Source: Leptodontidium sp. MPI-SDFR-AT-0119
Lineage: Eukaryota > Ascomycota > Leotiomycetes > Helotiales > Leptodontidiaceae
Length of the DNA stretch: 64,000 nucleotides
Direction: 5' to 3'
Assembly (NCBI GenBank): GCA_020726505.1
Contig: JAHLEZ010000026.1
Span: forward strand, 124,001 to 188,000
Shown here: piece after piece, positions 11,670 through 23,015 of the stretch
Numbering within the stretch: position 1 is the first letter of the stretch
How the letters are laid out: each line of letters opens with the position of its first letter
The notes under the pieces: model-generated
Told to the model about the DNA's origin: nothing
Databases searched by the model: none
Seen by the model: the letters and a program-made list of their open reading frames with translations, nothing else
Position numbers and translations under genes: made by a program

Positions 11670-13225
11670 TATTAAAGGCCTTTAGCCCATACTTCGCTGG
11701 CTCTTATCTTGTCCGCCATAAGGAGGAAGGATGGAGAGCACTCGGCGGCCTTTTATTGGCATTCACTGGTGTTGAAGCTCTTTTTGCAGATTTAGGGGCC
11801 TTCAGCAAGAGAGCTATTCAGATCTCTTGACTATGTTTTGCTTACCCTTGTTTACTTCTAGCGTACATTGGCCAAGCTACGTACATCGCGCAAGATGCAA
11901 CTGGAGAGGCATTCACTAATCCTTTCTTTAACACCGTCCCTCCAGGAAGCTTTTATTTCAGTCTGATTATTGCTGTTTTAGCTGCAAGTAAACATACCCT
12001 TCATTCAATTAAGTTCGCAGTTATTACTGCCCGTATAGAGAGCTGACTACGGGATCTGTAGTTGCCGCATCCCAAGCATTGATCACAGGATGCTTCCAAC
12101 TCCTGTCCCAGGTGATGAACATGTCGTATTTCCCACACATCAAGACCGTCCACACTTCGAAGCTATTCCACGGTCAACTGTACATCCCAATGGCCAACTC
12201 GTTTTTGATGATAGGATGTGTTGTTGTTACTGCTGTGTACAGTGATGTAAGTTGCCTATCCCTCCAATTTGCACCTGTTTCATCTACCTGACTTCAATAG
12301 ACAACCCGCCTGGGTAATGCCTACGGTGTCTGCGTAATCTTCGTCACATTCATAACCACCTGCCTCGTCTCCCTCGTAGCCATCATAATCTGGCGCATCA
12401 ACATCCTGATAGTCCTCCTCTTCTTCCTCGTCTTCGGCCTCCTAGACGGCGTCTACTTCTCCTCCGCACTCACCAAAGTCCCCACTGGAGCATGGTTCAC
12501 CCTCCTCCTCTCCGGCATTCTCTCCACTATCTTCGTCCTCTGGCGATACGGCAAGGAAAGTCAATGGGCATCTGAAGGCGAGGATCGTTTCCAGCCCTCA
12601 CACCTCCTTACCAATGGCCGTAATGGCGAAGCCAATCTCACAGCCGCATTTGGAGGAGGAACAATCTCCAAAGTCAACGGTGTGGGTATCTTCTTCGACA
12701 AGGTTGGGGATATGGTGCCTATCGTGTTCGCACAATTCGCGAGGAAGTTCAGCGCTCGTCCTGAAATTATCGTCTTCTTTCACTTGCGCCCGCTGTCCGT
12801 CCCATCTATTCCGGAGTCAGAGAGGTATGTTACCTAGCGCACTTCAATCCAGGGATGCTACCGCATGACGGTTCGACATGGGTATATGGACAGCATCGTG
12901 TCTCCTGACTTGGGGCGTCTAATCGTCGAACAACTGATGTTGTTCACCACGCGAGACACCTTATCCTCGCTATCTAGCTCCTCATCTGTAGAACATACCC
13001 CTGAAGTCAAAGCAGAGCTGGATATTATCAACAGAGCTGCAGAGGCGCAGATGGTATATATAATGGGCAAAGAGCGAATGAAAGATCAAGAAAGGGACGA
13101 ATATTGTTAGGAAACTCCTTTTGATGGCTTTCTTGTGGGTTCGGGAGAATAGCAGGACGAAGATGGCGGATATCAATATTCCATTTGATAACTTGGTGGA
13201 GGTTGGGTTTGTGAAAGAGATTTGA

Positions 13226-13699
13226 GGGTGTTTGCCGGGGTGGGAGACTATAATTCCCCGGAGCCTATTCCCGCAACTCCCATTCATCTTGCTCGAACGA
13301 GCCAGCCATGTATTATCAGTCGGGAACATATCGCACACAAACGGCGATCTTACCAGGCAGCTATCAACATATCCCTCCGATACTGCAAGCACGTAACCCT
13401 GCAAGATAATGCTAGGCGTCAATGGACTTTCGATCCATGATAAGCGCATAATTTGATGTACAGTCTGGGCCAAACGCTTCGCGACGAGCCCTTCCTATTA
13501 CACGTAGTATCATAGTATCCTCCGCCATCCTTTACTTCATGTCTCGCTCCTACTTACTGTCTCGATGGTCCTTACTAAGCCTCTACAGACACCGCTGGAA
13601 TCCCACGCTTCAAAAATGGATCCTCGATGACGCTGCCCCCTCTGGACACATTACTTCCCAAGCCTAGCCATTAGTCTCACCCCTATCCTTTAGCCAATT

Positions 13700-13736
<37 letters not shown>

Positions 13737-13995
13737 GCCGGCACCATCACCCTAGGGTAAAGCCTACTCCAGCAATCGGTGTCAACACTGCCATCCGCTT
13801 GAGAAGATGTGGTTGGGCGCCGAAACGGAGGTGTAGAGGAGGCTCACCCGCGAGGGTGCGACGTGTATATTGCGCTAGCCCGCTCATTTAGAGAGAAAGG
13901 AGCCTTGCCTTCGCACCACTTCTAAGCCGGTGGTTTAGCCCTCCGTACGAGATTTGTCCAGCTCCTCGTCCCAATCGCTGCTTTCAAGAACTCGT
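13226..13995. other. Intergenic with a long poly(C) run
   Basis: No gene supported; the minus-strand open frame at 12982-13473 is antisense to the HAK pseudogene end. Holds the poly(C) tract at 13701-13734. This is the shared 3' side of the HAK pseudogene and the RING gene. Confidence 0.5.
13701..13734. repeat. Poly(C) homopolymer, 34 bases
   Basis: Uninterrupted run of 34 C followed by GGGCCGGC. It may be a real mononucleotide tract (G-quadruplex-prone on the minus strand) or of imprecise length from sequencing. Confidence 0.9.
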
Positions 13996-14832
13996 TTACC
14001 TCAACACGCGGTGGAATGCTGGTACAAGAGGATGTGGTCCATCTGCGCTTTCACTTGACAGCAGAGCAGGTTCGGGCGGTTCTGGAAAGGAGGCCGGAGA
14101 TGAGACGACATCTTGTAATATTATCCTACTACAATTTTGAAAACAATTAGGGACGTTACTGTTCAATGTATTCCGAAGAATTTGTAATATGAAGACGGCT
14201 CACCACAATGGACACGTGCCAGCGAAACCCAAGAGCCATGGATCAATACAGCGTTGGTGATAAATGTGACCGCAAGGAAGTACCCGAACATTTTCCCTCT
14301 CGAGAAAATCTTCCGTGCAAATAGAACAGCTCGCTGGCTCATGACCCGGTCTTGACTGATCTCTGGTCTGGATGGTATGCATGTTTGGTGATGTTTTATT
14401 GCTGGAATTGGGCACGCCGGGATGCCTGAAAGGTGTGCCTCCCTCTTCCTTCTCCTCACTTGTCGCTACTGGGGCTGTTTCTGGATACGTGTACTTTGGC
14501 TGGACCTCCCTTCTCAGAGGACTGGTGTAGGAGACGGGATGAGAGTCCTCGGCGACTCGTATTTGCTCATTTCGCTGTAGCACTGCGCTATACTTGACGA
14601 TTGGTATCGATTCCAGTGTAAAAGTCTCAATGTCCTTCCGTTGCCGAGTCCCACGCACGTATGGATGCCTCGTGGGTCTAAAGGTGGTAAGAGTAGGGTA
14701 TCGCCGTTGCATAAAGCAGGAGACGAAGATTATGAGCGCGATCAGTGCTACGGTAAGAACGCTTGATACTGCGATCCTGCTGCTGCTTGCAGGGCTGGCG
14801 CTTGTGGGTACCGCAGCAGCCGCCATGGCCAA
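13996..14832 (-). CDS. Single-pass membrane RING-H2 E3 ubiquitin ligase
   Basis: Two exons: 14832-14204 and 14128-13996, intron 14203-14129 (GTGAGC...TAG, branch near CCCTAAT). Residues about 20-41 (VLTVALIALIIFVSCF) form a membrane segment after an Ala/Ser-rich N-terminus; a cytosolic linker leads to a C-terminal RING-H2 domain: CSICTEDF...VLPCGHIYHQRCIDPWLL...CPLC. The last zinc Cys is split by the intron (TG|T), which is why the unspliced frame seems to end in CPLW. The spliced tail is RIILQDVVSSPASFPEPPEP... ending VLR. By family it transfers ubiquitin from an E2 to membrane-proximal substrates; no substrate is indicated. About 253 residues; start chosen at the first ATG of the open frame, with no signal peptide needed beyond the membrane anchor. 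Confidence 0.85.
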
Positions 14833-15657
14833 AATCAGCTATCAGACGTGTGACTGGACGTTAAGATTAGCGGGACTCACAGGATAGCTGGACTAGAATA
14901 GGAACCCTCTTTCAGACCTCGGAGGGATCCGGACCAAGTCGTGAAGTAACGTCTCAGCCCGCGATGTCATTCCACAAAAATTGAAGTGACTTGTACCAGA
15001 ACTCTAGGCCGTGAGCCTGGCATTTTACGCAGGACGCCAAACGCTAAGGGACTATTCTAGACGTCCTGACAACGGGGTTCGGCTTTCGAGTGCTGCCTCT
15101 AAATATTAGTAAATATTAGACTACTGCATCGTTGACCCCGCCGCACGGTATTCTTTTGACACGACCCATGTGGTTGTGATGAACATGAATGCGTCATCTG
15201 AGCCGAAGGTACTACTACGGAGTATCATCGCGATAAGGAAGGGAGTCCGCAACGAACCCAGATTGGAGCAGGCCAAAATGCCTCAGCTCCCAGTTCTGAC
15301 GAAATTCCCCCAGCCGAGCCCACCAGCCCGCGTTGAGTGGAGGAGAAGGTTCGGGGGCGACAGGGACGACAAGCGTGGTCTGATATTTTGACAGGTTGTG
15401 GGGGAGGACGCAGGGTTACATCCTGTTTGAATGAGGCCAAAATGCCTCAAACACATGTCGAAGTACTGTTTTGTGGCGCTGCGGATATTTCCATCCAGTA
15501 ATGGAGTTCCTCCAGCTGACCTGTCGTGACCGGAGCCAGTCCCGTGATTCTTGCTGTTGACTCAATGGTGCGTTCCTAGCGTCGAGAGGCATATTTGGAC
15601 GCGACAGCTCTAATTGCCGTTCGACGTGATATTTTTACGCACCATCTCCAACTACAT
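14833..15657. other. Intergenic, divergent promoter region
   Basis: Lies between the RING gene (minus) and the second SAT4/HAL-like kinase (plus). Open frames at 15170-15391 and 15225-15440 overlap on opposite strands and show no family motif. Confidence 0.5.
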
Positions 15658-16891
15658 ATGGCGCCAGCAATATACGATCAGCTCTCTGCAGCCCCCCAGG
15701 CGAGCAGAGGTGAAAACTCCCGCCAGAAAGCATCCTTCAGAGTTCTTCCAGATGGCACACACGAGCATCACCTCATTAATCTGCGAACTGAGGTCACTGT
15801 GTCCGACACCTTGCGCAATTTTATCAAGGCAATATGGCAGAAGCAACAAGACCATAATGTAGAAAAGGTAGGCCGCGTTGCTGATCGAGTGCGAAAAGCC
15901 AGCTAATTATGGATTTTAAGGGCGCGCGAGAAAGGCCCCCCTTCAAAAGTAAGGTAGCTACCCACGAGAAATACGGGAGGGGTAGTGAAAGCATCGGGTA
16001 TGGACGGTCTGGCAACGTGCGGCTATCACGGAAAACAAGCCTTAATAACCAGAAAGTGGAATGTTACGCCATTAAGGAATACCGGCGCAGGCCTCGAGAA
16101 ACGATGAGGGCGTACCGAAACCGTTCTACCTCGAGCTTCTGCATCTCTTCATGTCTGCGACACACCAATGTTATCAACATCCTCGACCTCGTTCAGGAAC
16201 CGAATGGCAACTATTGCGATGTTATGTCATTTTGCGACGGTGGTAATCTGGCAACCTTGATCCTCAGGAGTGGGAAACTTAGCCCGCTGGAAGCAGATTG
16301 TTTCTTCAAACAGCTTGCGCGCGGGGTAGAGTATTTGCATTCGGTGGGAGTTGCTCACCGCGACCTCAAGCCGGAAAATCTGCTATTGACCAGCAGAGGC
16401 GTTTTGGAAATAGCGGATTTTGGACAGGCAGAGTGCTTCCGCTTCCCTTGGGAAGACAAAGCTCGTGTGACCACTAGCCGTTGTGGTTCCATCCCATATA
16501 TCGCACCCGAGCAATACCTAGATGGCGAATTTGATCCGCGGCCCGTTGACGTCTGGCCTATGGGGATGATATATATGGCTATGAGGACTGGCAAACTTCT
16601 TTGGGGTGCTGCATTGAAGCATAAGGATAATAATTATATCAGGTACCTTGATGACCGAAAACTTCCTTCAGGTTTCCGACCTATTGAGAGGCTCCAAAAT
16701 GTAAGTCACAAACCACCTTCAATCTTCTTGGAAGGCAGTGCCAGATAATTTATCGCTAGGAAAATTGCCGGAGCATCATATATACTATCCTGGATCCGTC
16801 ACCTTCGCGCAGACCCACTGCTTCGCAAGTATTAGCATCTCCTTGGTGCCGTGAGATACAGCTATGCAAAGCCGGTGCAGGCGAATCCTGA
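15658..16891 (+). CDS. SAT4/HAL4-HAL5-like Ser/Thr kinase, apparently intact
   Basis: Three exons: 15658-15867, 15921-16700, 16760-16891; introns 15868-15920 (GTAGGC, branch GCTAAT) and 16701-16759 (GTAAGT...CTAG), both phase 0. About 373 residues. The N-terminal part contains SFRVLPDGTHEHHL, the short conserved segment before the kinase domain in this family. The catalytic domain is complete: IGYGRSGNVRL glycine loop, YAIKEY Lys, VAHRDLKPENLLL, IADFGQAE (DFG), SIPYIAPEQYLDG, DVWPMGMIYMAMRTGKLLW, then SIIYTILDPSPSRRPTASQVL and the C-terminal IQLCKAGAGES. The ATG at 15658 is the first in frame; relatives usually have a longer N-terminus, so an upstream exon may be missed. Yeast Hal4/Hal5 act on K+ transporters, and this gene is convergent with a HAK gene 1 kb away, so regulation of that transporter is a natural inference. 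Confidence 0.85.
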
Positions 16892-17886
16892 AATACTATA
16901 CAGGTCAGGGTATACACTTCCCATACACTGATTTTGACTGACTTACCTACCGTGTAATGTTTAGGACATTTCCGCCTTCCGGGTAATGCACGATTCTGCA
17001 TGCCACAAAAGAGCAGGCCATTGGATATAAAGGTCTGGATACACTCTCTGCCTGTTGTTTGATTCAATTTGATTTGGGAGGGTCTCGTGGGTCTCGTTGG
17101 TCAAAGAAAGTATGAGGACGATTGCTAAATTCAAAACTACTCTGAACCTATTTTTCCCTTCATGCTCTTAACGTTGAGGAATACATTCTTATACGAGCGT
17201 CAAAGTTGAGATATTTTAATGTCAAACATGTTACGGGGTTTCTAGTGCTTAAACTATATATCCCCTTGATCCCAACTATGATCCTTTGAGTATACTACTG
17301 CCTCGTCCTATCCCCTTGACTGCCAGAAATCTGTGCCCCTAAAGACTCCTGTAGCGAGACCCCGCCAGACCCTAAAATAAGCGAAGAATACCAATATTAC
17401 AGGCAGTCATCATCGTTGTAAAGGCTTCACAAGTGGCCGTAAGGTCCCTGCATCGGTAGGATCTTTCGTTGCGTCTTCGGGCATGATGATTGCATTGAAA
17501 GCAGAGTGTTTAGGTAAGAAATTAGAAAGGGAAACGTAGTTGTTGATGTTTTTGTTTCCCCGGCGCACGGGCCCTGTAGTGATGGCAACCCCCCCTAGAA
17601 AAGGTGCCAGAAGTGCTTCTGGCAGTTAAGGGGATAGACTACCCTCTCATCGCGAGACTTGGGGATGCCTCTTTAGGTAAAATAAAAATAATATTAAAAA
17701 AAAAGGCGGGGGGAGGGGGGAGGGGGGGATCGATGACAGAATATATTACAATCCATCTCACGTCATGAGCATGGTTTTGAACAAGAAATATCAAGGTTTT
17801 GAAGTTGAATTTCTTTGTCTACTTCTCAATAAGCTCTTGCTGAAGCTTGAAGGCCCTCAAAGCACAATCTCAGGCATATGTACGAG
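16892..17886. other. Intergenic between convergent kinase and HAK genes
   Basis: Presumed 3' untranslated regions of both genes. No coding frame supported. A purine-rich run of G blocks lies at 17705-17728 (GGCGGGGGGAGGGGGGAGGG), fitting a G-quadruplex pattern on the plus strand. Confidence 0.5.
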
Positions 17887-20552
17887 CTAAATCTCCTTCA
17901 GGAATCCCACCTCGATCACCTTGTCCGTCGGGATCCTGAGATTGGCCATCTTGTTCCTTGTATTATCCCTGATCCACAAAAAGATCCACAACAATACCGC
18001 CCTGGCGTAATTCGTACCCTCCTTAATCTTCATCTGCTCTTTGCCCATGATATAGAGCACATTGTGTGCGTATGCGGTATTAAGTTTGGCCAATTCATCG
18101 TCATATCGCTCTTCACTGGCCATTTTCTTTTCCGTAGGGCTGGCGGTCGTGGCATAGTCCGTAGAGTTAGCCTGATTCTCGTTCGTAGTAGTCCCAGGTG
18201 GGTCTGATGAGACTTGTCTTTGAAGGTGGAAATGCTTCTCAGCCAGATATCTGCGAATCTGTTCGGCGATGACGGACGCAAGATTGGGAGTTATGATCTC
18301 GTCATTGTATCCGTAGCGAACTACAAGACGGTAACAGTTGGGGATCGCAAGTCGTGAAACAGCATGCCGGTTCTCTGGCGCCACCGAAGGCGTCTCAAGT
18401 GGCCGTAGATGGAAGAAAACGATAACTTCTGGCATCGCGGTAAGCTTGAGAGCGAACTGGCTAAAGACTATTGGGGTAGTCTCGCCGGCCTTGTCGAAGA
18501 AGATTCCGAAGCCCCTAGTAGTGCTTAGAGGAGCGCCATCGAATCGGTCTGTGAGACGCAACTGACCATCCGGACCGGTCGTAACGAAATGCGAAGTGGG
18601 AAAGCGGTCCTCAGCTTCGGCAAACCACTGTTGCTCTTTGCCAAACCTCCACAACAGCAGGACGAAGGCGAGCACGGAGGCGAGTGTGATGGTGAACCAG
18701 GCACCATTGGGCACTTTTGTGAGTGCAGAAGAGAGGTATGTACCGTCCAGACAAGCAATTATGAGCCATGGCAGGAAGACTTTAAAGGGGCTGATGCGCC
18801 ACACAAACATGGCTGCCAACGAGACCATACATGTATCAAAGAAGGTCACGAACATAACGCAGACTCCATACGCGTTTCCAAGAGAAGTAGTCTGAAGACG
18901 GAGTCAGTATTAGAGGCAATAAACACTCGGCAGCCTGACTACATACATTGTTATAAATTGATGCTACCAGTATTGTTCCGATCATAAGGAGCCAGTTCGC
19001 GACTGGAATATAAAGCTGGCCATGGAAAATTCTGGAAGTGTGAATCACTTTGATTTGTGGGAAGTATGAGAGCTTCATCACTTGGGCAAGCAGCTATAGA
19101 AGGCAGTCAGAGGCCGATTTCGTGGCTCGGTTCGTGGATTCTCACCTGAAAGGTTGCAGTTATGATGGCCTGCGAGGCGACAATAGCGGCCAGAATTGCA
19201 ACAACCAAGGCTGGATAAATGGTTCCCGGCGGCGCCGCCTTGAAGAAGGGGTTTGAGTATGCCTCTGGATGAACGCTGATATAAGCCGCTTGCCCGATAT
19301 ACGCCAAAAGCAGGCATGGAAACGTGTAGCATAGCCAGCTCAACTGGACCGCTCTCCTGCTGAAAGCTCCAAGGTCGGCGAAGAGAGCCTCGACACCAGT
19401 GAAGGCCAGCAATATGCCACCGAGCATTCTCCATCCCTGCTCCCCGTTGCGGACCAAGAAATCGAACCCGTAACCGGGGTTGAAAGCTTTGAAAACACCA
19501 GCATCATATTTGACGAGGTTGTATATCCCGAAAATAGCGTTGAAGCCCAGCCAGATGATAACGATGGGCGCGAATGCAAAGGTGATTTTAGTAATACCAA
19601 GCGGCTGAACGATAAATAGCGCGACTAGAATAGCATCAGTGACCCCGATTACGGTCCTTTTGGAGATACTAGGATGCACGACCTCGATCCCTTGGACAGC
19701 CCCCAGTACTGATTGAGCGGGTGTGAGGAGACCGTCGGAGATGACCATTGTCACTGCCAACACTCCCATAACTTTGAGGAGGCCCCTTGCGAATCTGCTA
19801 GATTCCAGGCGCTGGCGCACATGTTGACCCGCGCGTTCGAGATCACCCGACAAATGTCTTTGCAATCGAACAAGAGAGGCTTCTCGTGGATCACGGTTGG
19901 TGATGTTCATCTGGAGATACGACAGTCAGCTTCGCTCTTTGAAATGGGAATAAATCCTACATAACGGCTAAGCAGAGAATACGTGCTAAATGTCCCCCCT
20001 TCGCCATCATTATCCGCATGGAGAATGACGAGCACGTATTTCACCGTCACCATCATGAACAGACTCCAGATGATTATCGAGAGCACTCCAATAAGGTCTT
20101 GGCGTGAGGGTGCCGAGCTGAACGTCGATGAGTAGACGTAGAGAGGACTGGTCCCAATGTCGCCATAGATGACTCCGATTGATTGATAGGCGAGCCATAG
20201 AAGCAGCTTCCCCTTGAATACCTGGCCAGAATGAGCGCAGATCACACAAATTAGCCATGGGTTCGGTTGGTACCTGCTTCTGCTTGAAGTCACCCGGGTT
20301 TTGCAAACCAGGGTCAGCGTCTTCTCCTCGATCCAGTGTGCTCATTCTGATACCACGCCTGTTGGTCGAAGGAGGCTTGGACCGGGAGCGAATGTTGTAG
20401 ATGTCGTCGAGAGGGTCCGCTGTACCCGATCTTGAGAACGACTGCCTGCCGTAGATGCCATCCCCTCCGCTAGAGCGAACTCCATCTTGCAGATTTGTCC
20501 GTGGATGCTCCTCTTTCGGGTGCGGGACATCGGCGATTCTAACCGTTGCCAT
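17887..20552 (-). CDS. HAK: HAK-type high-affinity K+ transporter, intact
   Basis: Plasma-membrane K+ uptake permease of the HAK/KUP family (PF02705), probably K+/H+ symport. Five exons: 20552-20274, 20221-19961, 19910-19146, 19093-18947, 18891-17887; four introns of 50-55 bp, all in phase. About 818 residues, usual for the family. After a charged N-terminal tail come VFKGKLLLWLAYQSIGVIYGDIGTSP (written in two parts: LLLWLAYQSIG, VIYGDIGTSP), DGLLTPAQSVLGAVQG, QPLGITKITFAFAPIV, AFTGVEALFADLGAFSRRA, FHGQLYIPVAN, and a cytosolic C-terminus ending IEVGFLKEI. No stop or frameshift. The start ATG at 20552 has a strong GCCATGG context. Convergent with a SAT4/HAL-like kinase, as the pseudogene copy at 8755 is linked to a dead kinase. 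Confidence 0.93.
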
Positions 20553-21200
20553 GGCTTTTGGCAGATCTAGGGGCGCGCAAGCAGTCCTACACAGCGGTCG
20601 CAACTGTTGCGCAGATAGCTATGTCTTGAGCAGAAACAACCAAGGTCCAAAACCTACATTCTTTGACAGTGAGGTGAGTCTTATCTGCAATGGTCGGTAG
20701 GGATGAGGGCGGGGGTAGCTTGCTGCTAGGGTTGGCATTAATCCCGCATGGAAGGAATTCTTGGCCGGTGGCTGGCTGGCGCACACTTCCGTACAAAGCT
20801 CATGTCACCAAAACACATAATTGCGCCGGATTCTTGCACCGATCAATGACATCCCAGGCGCGGGGCTGCTCCCTCGGGGCGCCAACACATGCTCATGCCA
20901 GGACGTGCCCAGATCTTTAGGTGGGGAGGCGAGAAACTCAGGGCTCAGCCAATCACTTCTGAATTAAATGTCGCCTACTTTGTTTTTTTTCTAAGTAGGA
21001 AGGAAAGACAAACATCCGATGAGTATTGAGCACAGGCCCTTTACGGGACAACCCAGTCATTCTCAGCGGAGAACTCTATTATGTCCTTTAGCTAGGGACC
21101 TAATCTCATCTATGCAATTGAATCCCCCTTCGACAGACCTTGCACTGGAGCCGATCCCCTTCTTTGTCGTGGGCCAGGTGCTTCCGCGTGAAGTGCTTTG
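20553..21200. promoter_or_regulatory. Upstream region of the intact HAK gene
   Basis: About 650 bp without a supported gene, next to the HAK start. A T-rich run lies at 20981-20991. I could not identify a specific regulator site. Confidence 0.35.
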
Positions 21201-22301
21201 TTAAGTCTCCCGGACTGGCAAACTTGTAAGTCCGGTTTTCGAAAGGCAAGCTCTGCTCCCTAAGCAGAGGAAGCGGGTGGTGGTCCTCTTCTCGGTAAAC
21301 ACCAACAACATGGCGTCACTTAACGCTTGCTTCTCAACCTCAGCGGGTGCTAGCTGAGGGCTGGTCTCCCTCAGCGGCATTGGACTCATCCGTCGCGTAG
21401 ACGACCTTTTGCGTGGCAGGGCAGCAGCTCCCCCCTCCTGGAAGTGGCAGTAGGCAGCGACTGCATCGATAGCCGCATTGCGGCGGCGGAACTCTTCTTC
21501 GATAGTCGTGCCCGGGAGCGCCATTACCGTCTCCGCTAGGCGCTTCTGGAGCGGGGGCATCTCATCGTTCTGGTCCAAGGTGGTCTTCACGTATCGTGCT
21601 CGGACAACATCTCGAGTTTAAGTTTCTTCCTTGGCACACGCTGGTCTTCCATGACTTGCACTAGGAACGCCGTTAGGTTCTTAATATCAGGCTTCAAAGT
21701 TGGTTGAGTTTGGATTAGATGTGTTATAAGGGCATCCTCTTGAGGCATCGGAAGGTCGCGGAGGCTGTGCCTATTAAATCAACTGTCCAGGGGAAGGTGG
21801 GTCTGCAACTTACGTCTCGTTCGACATGTCTCGAGGAAGTCGGAGGAAGATACCAGCACCAAATTCTTTCACTAGTTTTGAGCATGTCCGGGCCAACGGC
21901 CTCTAGTTTTCAAATCTTCCCTTGGCATCTTGCCGTGTCTCCCATTCTTTCTTTAGTAACTGTGGGAGAAGAAAGTCAATAAAGACATTATTTAGAGATC
22001 TTCTGCCTACTTTGCGGCTGTTGGTTGTTTTTTGCTTCTTCCTTTCCCTTTTGCGTAGGCTTTTTCTCCGAGTCTCTGCCTCCTGCTCCTTTAAGCTGTG
22101 TATGTTTACGAGATATAGTCGACGATGGAGTTCAGGGAAGTGAATATTATCACTCGAGAGTGCTTCGTACTGCGTTTGATACCTAGCTAATAGTCTTTTT
22201 GTCTTGTCATCAGCCGTCTCTAGCGGCTTTGTGATCGCAGGTGCCTTGTCCAGAGCCTCCGGCTTCACCATACCTGAAGGAACTGAGAAGGCACGACGCA
22301 T
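21201..22301 (-). pseudogene. FluG/DUF3435-like fragment, broken
   Basis: Two minus-strand frames. 22301-21903 is Lys/Arg-rich (ADDKTKRLLARYQTQYEAL..., then RKSLRKRERKKQK) and 21590-21201 contains LQKRLAETVMALPGTTIEEE and RRRNAAIDAVAAYCHFQEGG followed by VFTEKRTTTRFLCLGSRA. The latter pattern resembles the C-terminal part of fungal 'FluG domain' (DUF3435, PF11917) proteins, where CxxC starts a zinc-finger; here the first Cys has become Arg (RFLC). The stretch between, 21591-21902, is not open. DUF3435 is the tyrosine-recombinase family that also includes Starship captains, but most DUF3435 genes are not captains. Assignment rests on memory of family motifs. Confidence 0.4.
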
Positions 22302-22359
22302 AAAACGGCAAGCAAGTCAACATCCTTCTAGGTGCGCAGACTCCTGCTAATAACTCCAC

Positions 22360-23015
22360 TTGCTAGATATGCAAGTTCCTCAAGACTGGCGAGAAGGCTC
22401 GCAAGGAAACAGAAAAGATGTTGCGACCTTTTATCTCTTTCCTCGGTTGGCCAACGAACTTCAACATCGGATTTGGGAGGAATCTTTTTCTCAACAACGG
22501 ATCTTCGACGACTCTGTCGCAGCTATCTCTCCCAACCATGGTCAGATGCGCCTAAATGGCGTGTGATCTATTTCGACCCAGAGTATGACGTCTGTGTTTA
22601 CCAATTGACACAAATACTTTGGCGGCCACTTGATGGCCCGTGCTTGTTCAGCTGTGTCACGATAGTTGCAGATATCAGTCCAGAGGACCTAACAAGCGAC
22701 AAAGGATATGGGCTCAGAAGTGTGAAATTCGGCAAAAAGTTTCCTAACCTCAAAAGGATAACCGTGACTGACCGCCGAGTGTTGTACAGCGAAGTTTTTC
22801 GATATAGGTGGACAGAGGAGCAGTGGAAACGAGAGTCAACTATTCACCAGAACGACTGGGACCGAGACGAACCAAAACAAGAAAAAAATACATTGACAGC
22901 TTTCAAGCATGCCCCGTCAAGCTGGCGGCGTCCGGCGGGCGACATTCCAGCCGAGCTAGGACGCTTGTGTGTCCAGCCCATTCTGAGGGATCGACCTAAG
23001 TCAGTCAAGTTATAA
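22360..23015 (+). pseudogene. 2EXR-domain protein, frameshifted
   Basis: The frame from 22360 contains FYLFPRLANELQHRIWEESF, the hallmark start of the fungal 2EXR domain (PF20150, F-xx-FPRLP-E-R-IW). That frame closes at 22566, while the overlapping frame carries the next conserved part, WRVIYFDPEYDVCVY, followed by FGKKFPNLKRITVTDRR to 23015. A shift between 22500 and 22560 is needed to join them. The tail after about 22900 may be non-native. Function of 2EXR proteins is unknown. Confidence 0.5.

Larger units (their letters stand above)
8755..13225 (+). pseudogene. HAK: HAK-type high-affinity K+ transporter, split by a pogo element
   Basis: HAK/KUP (PF02705) K+ uptake permease of the plasma membrane. 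Exons read by eye: 8755-8943, 9045-9478, 9526-9605, 9659-9822, [element 9823-11669], 11672-11987, 12062-12246, 12301-13225. Landmarks: LAYQSTRVIYGDIGTSPLYV, DGVLTPAQSVLGAVQG, FAIQPFGTTKIASTFAPIV, AFTGVEALFADLGAFSKRA, HGQLYIPMAN and C-terminal LVEVGFVKEI. Lesions beside the insertion: TGA at 11828 where the paralogue at 17887-20552 has Trp (QLSWLC), TAG at 12835, and a frameshift near 13105 (about two bases lost). Some introns sit at other positions than in the intact paralogue (for example 9479-9525 and 9606-9658 are absent there), so the two are old paralogues rather than a recent copy. Clearly non-functional. Confidence 0.93.

Noticed and set aside
12825..12852. GT...AG pair that would remove the TAG at 12835 as a 28-bp intron
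   Set aside because: Too short for a fungal intron, and the unspliced frame aligns residue for residue with the intact HAK paralogue (ERYVT*RTSIQGCYR against ENRHAVSRLAIPNCYR).
12982..13473. 163-codon minus-strand open frame
   Set aside because: Antisense to the well-supported C-terminus of the HAK pseudogene; no motif.
18589..18987. 132-codon plus-strand frame
   Set aside because: Antisense to the intact HAK gene; frame by chance.
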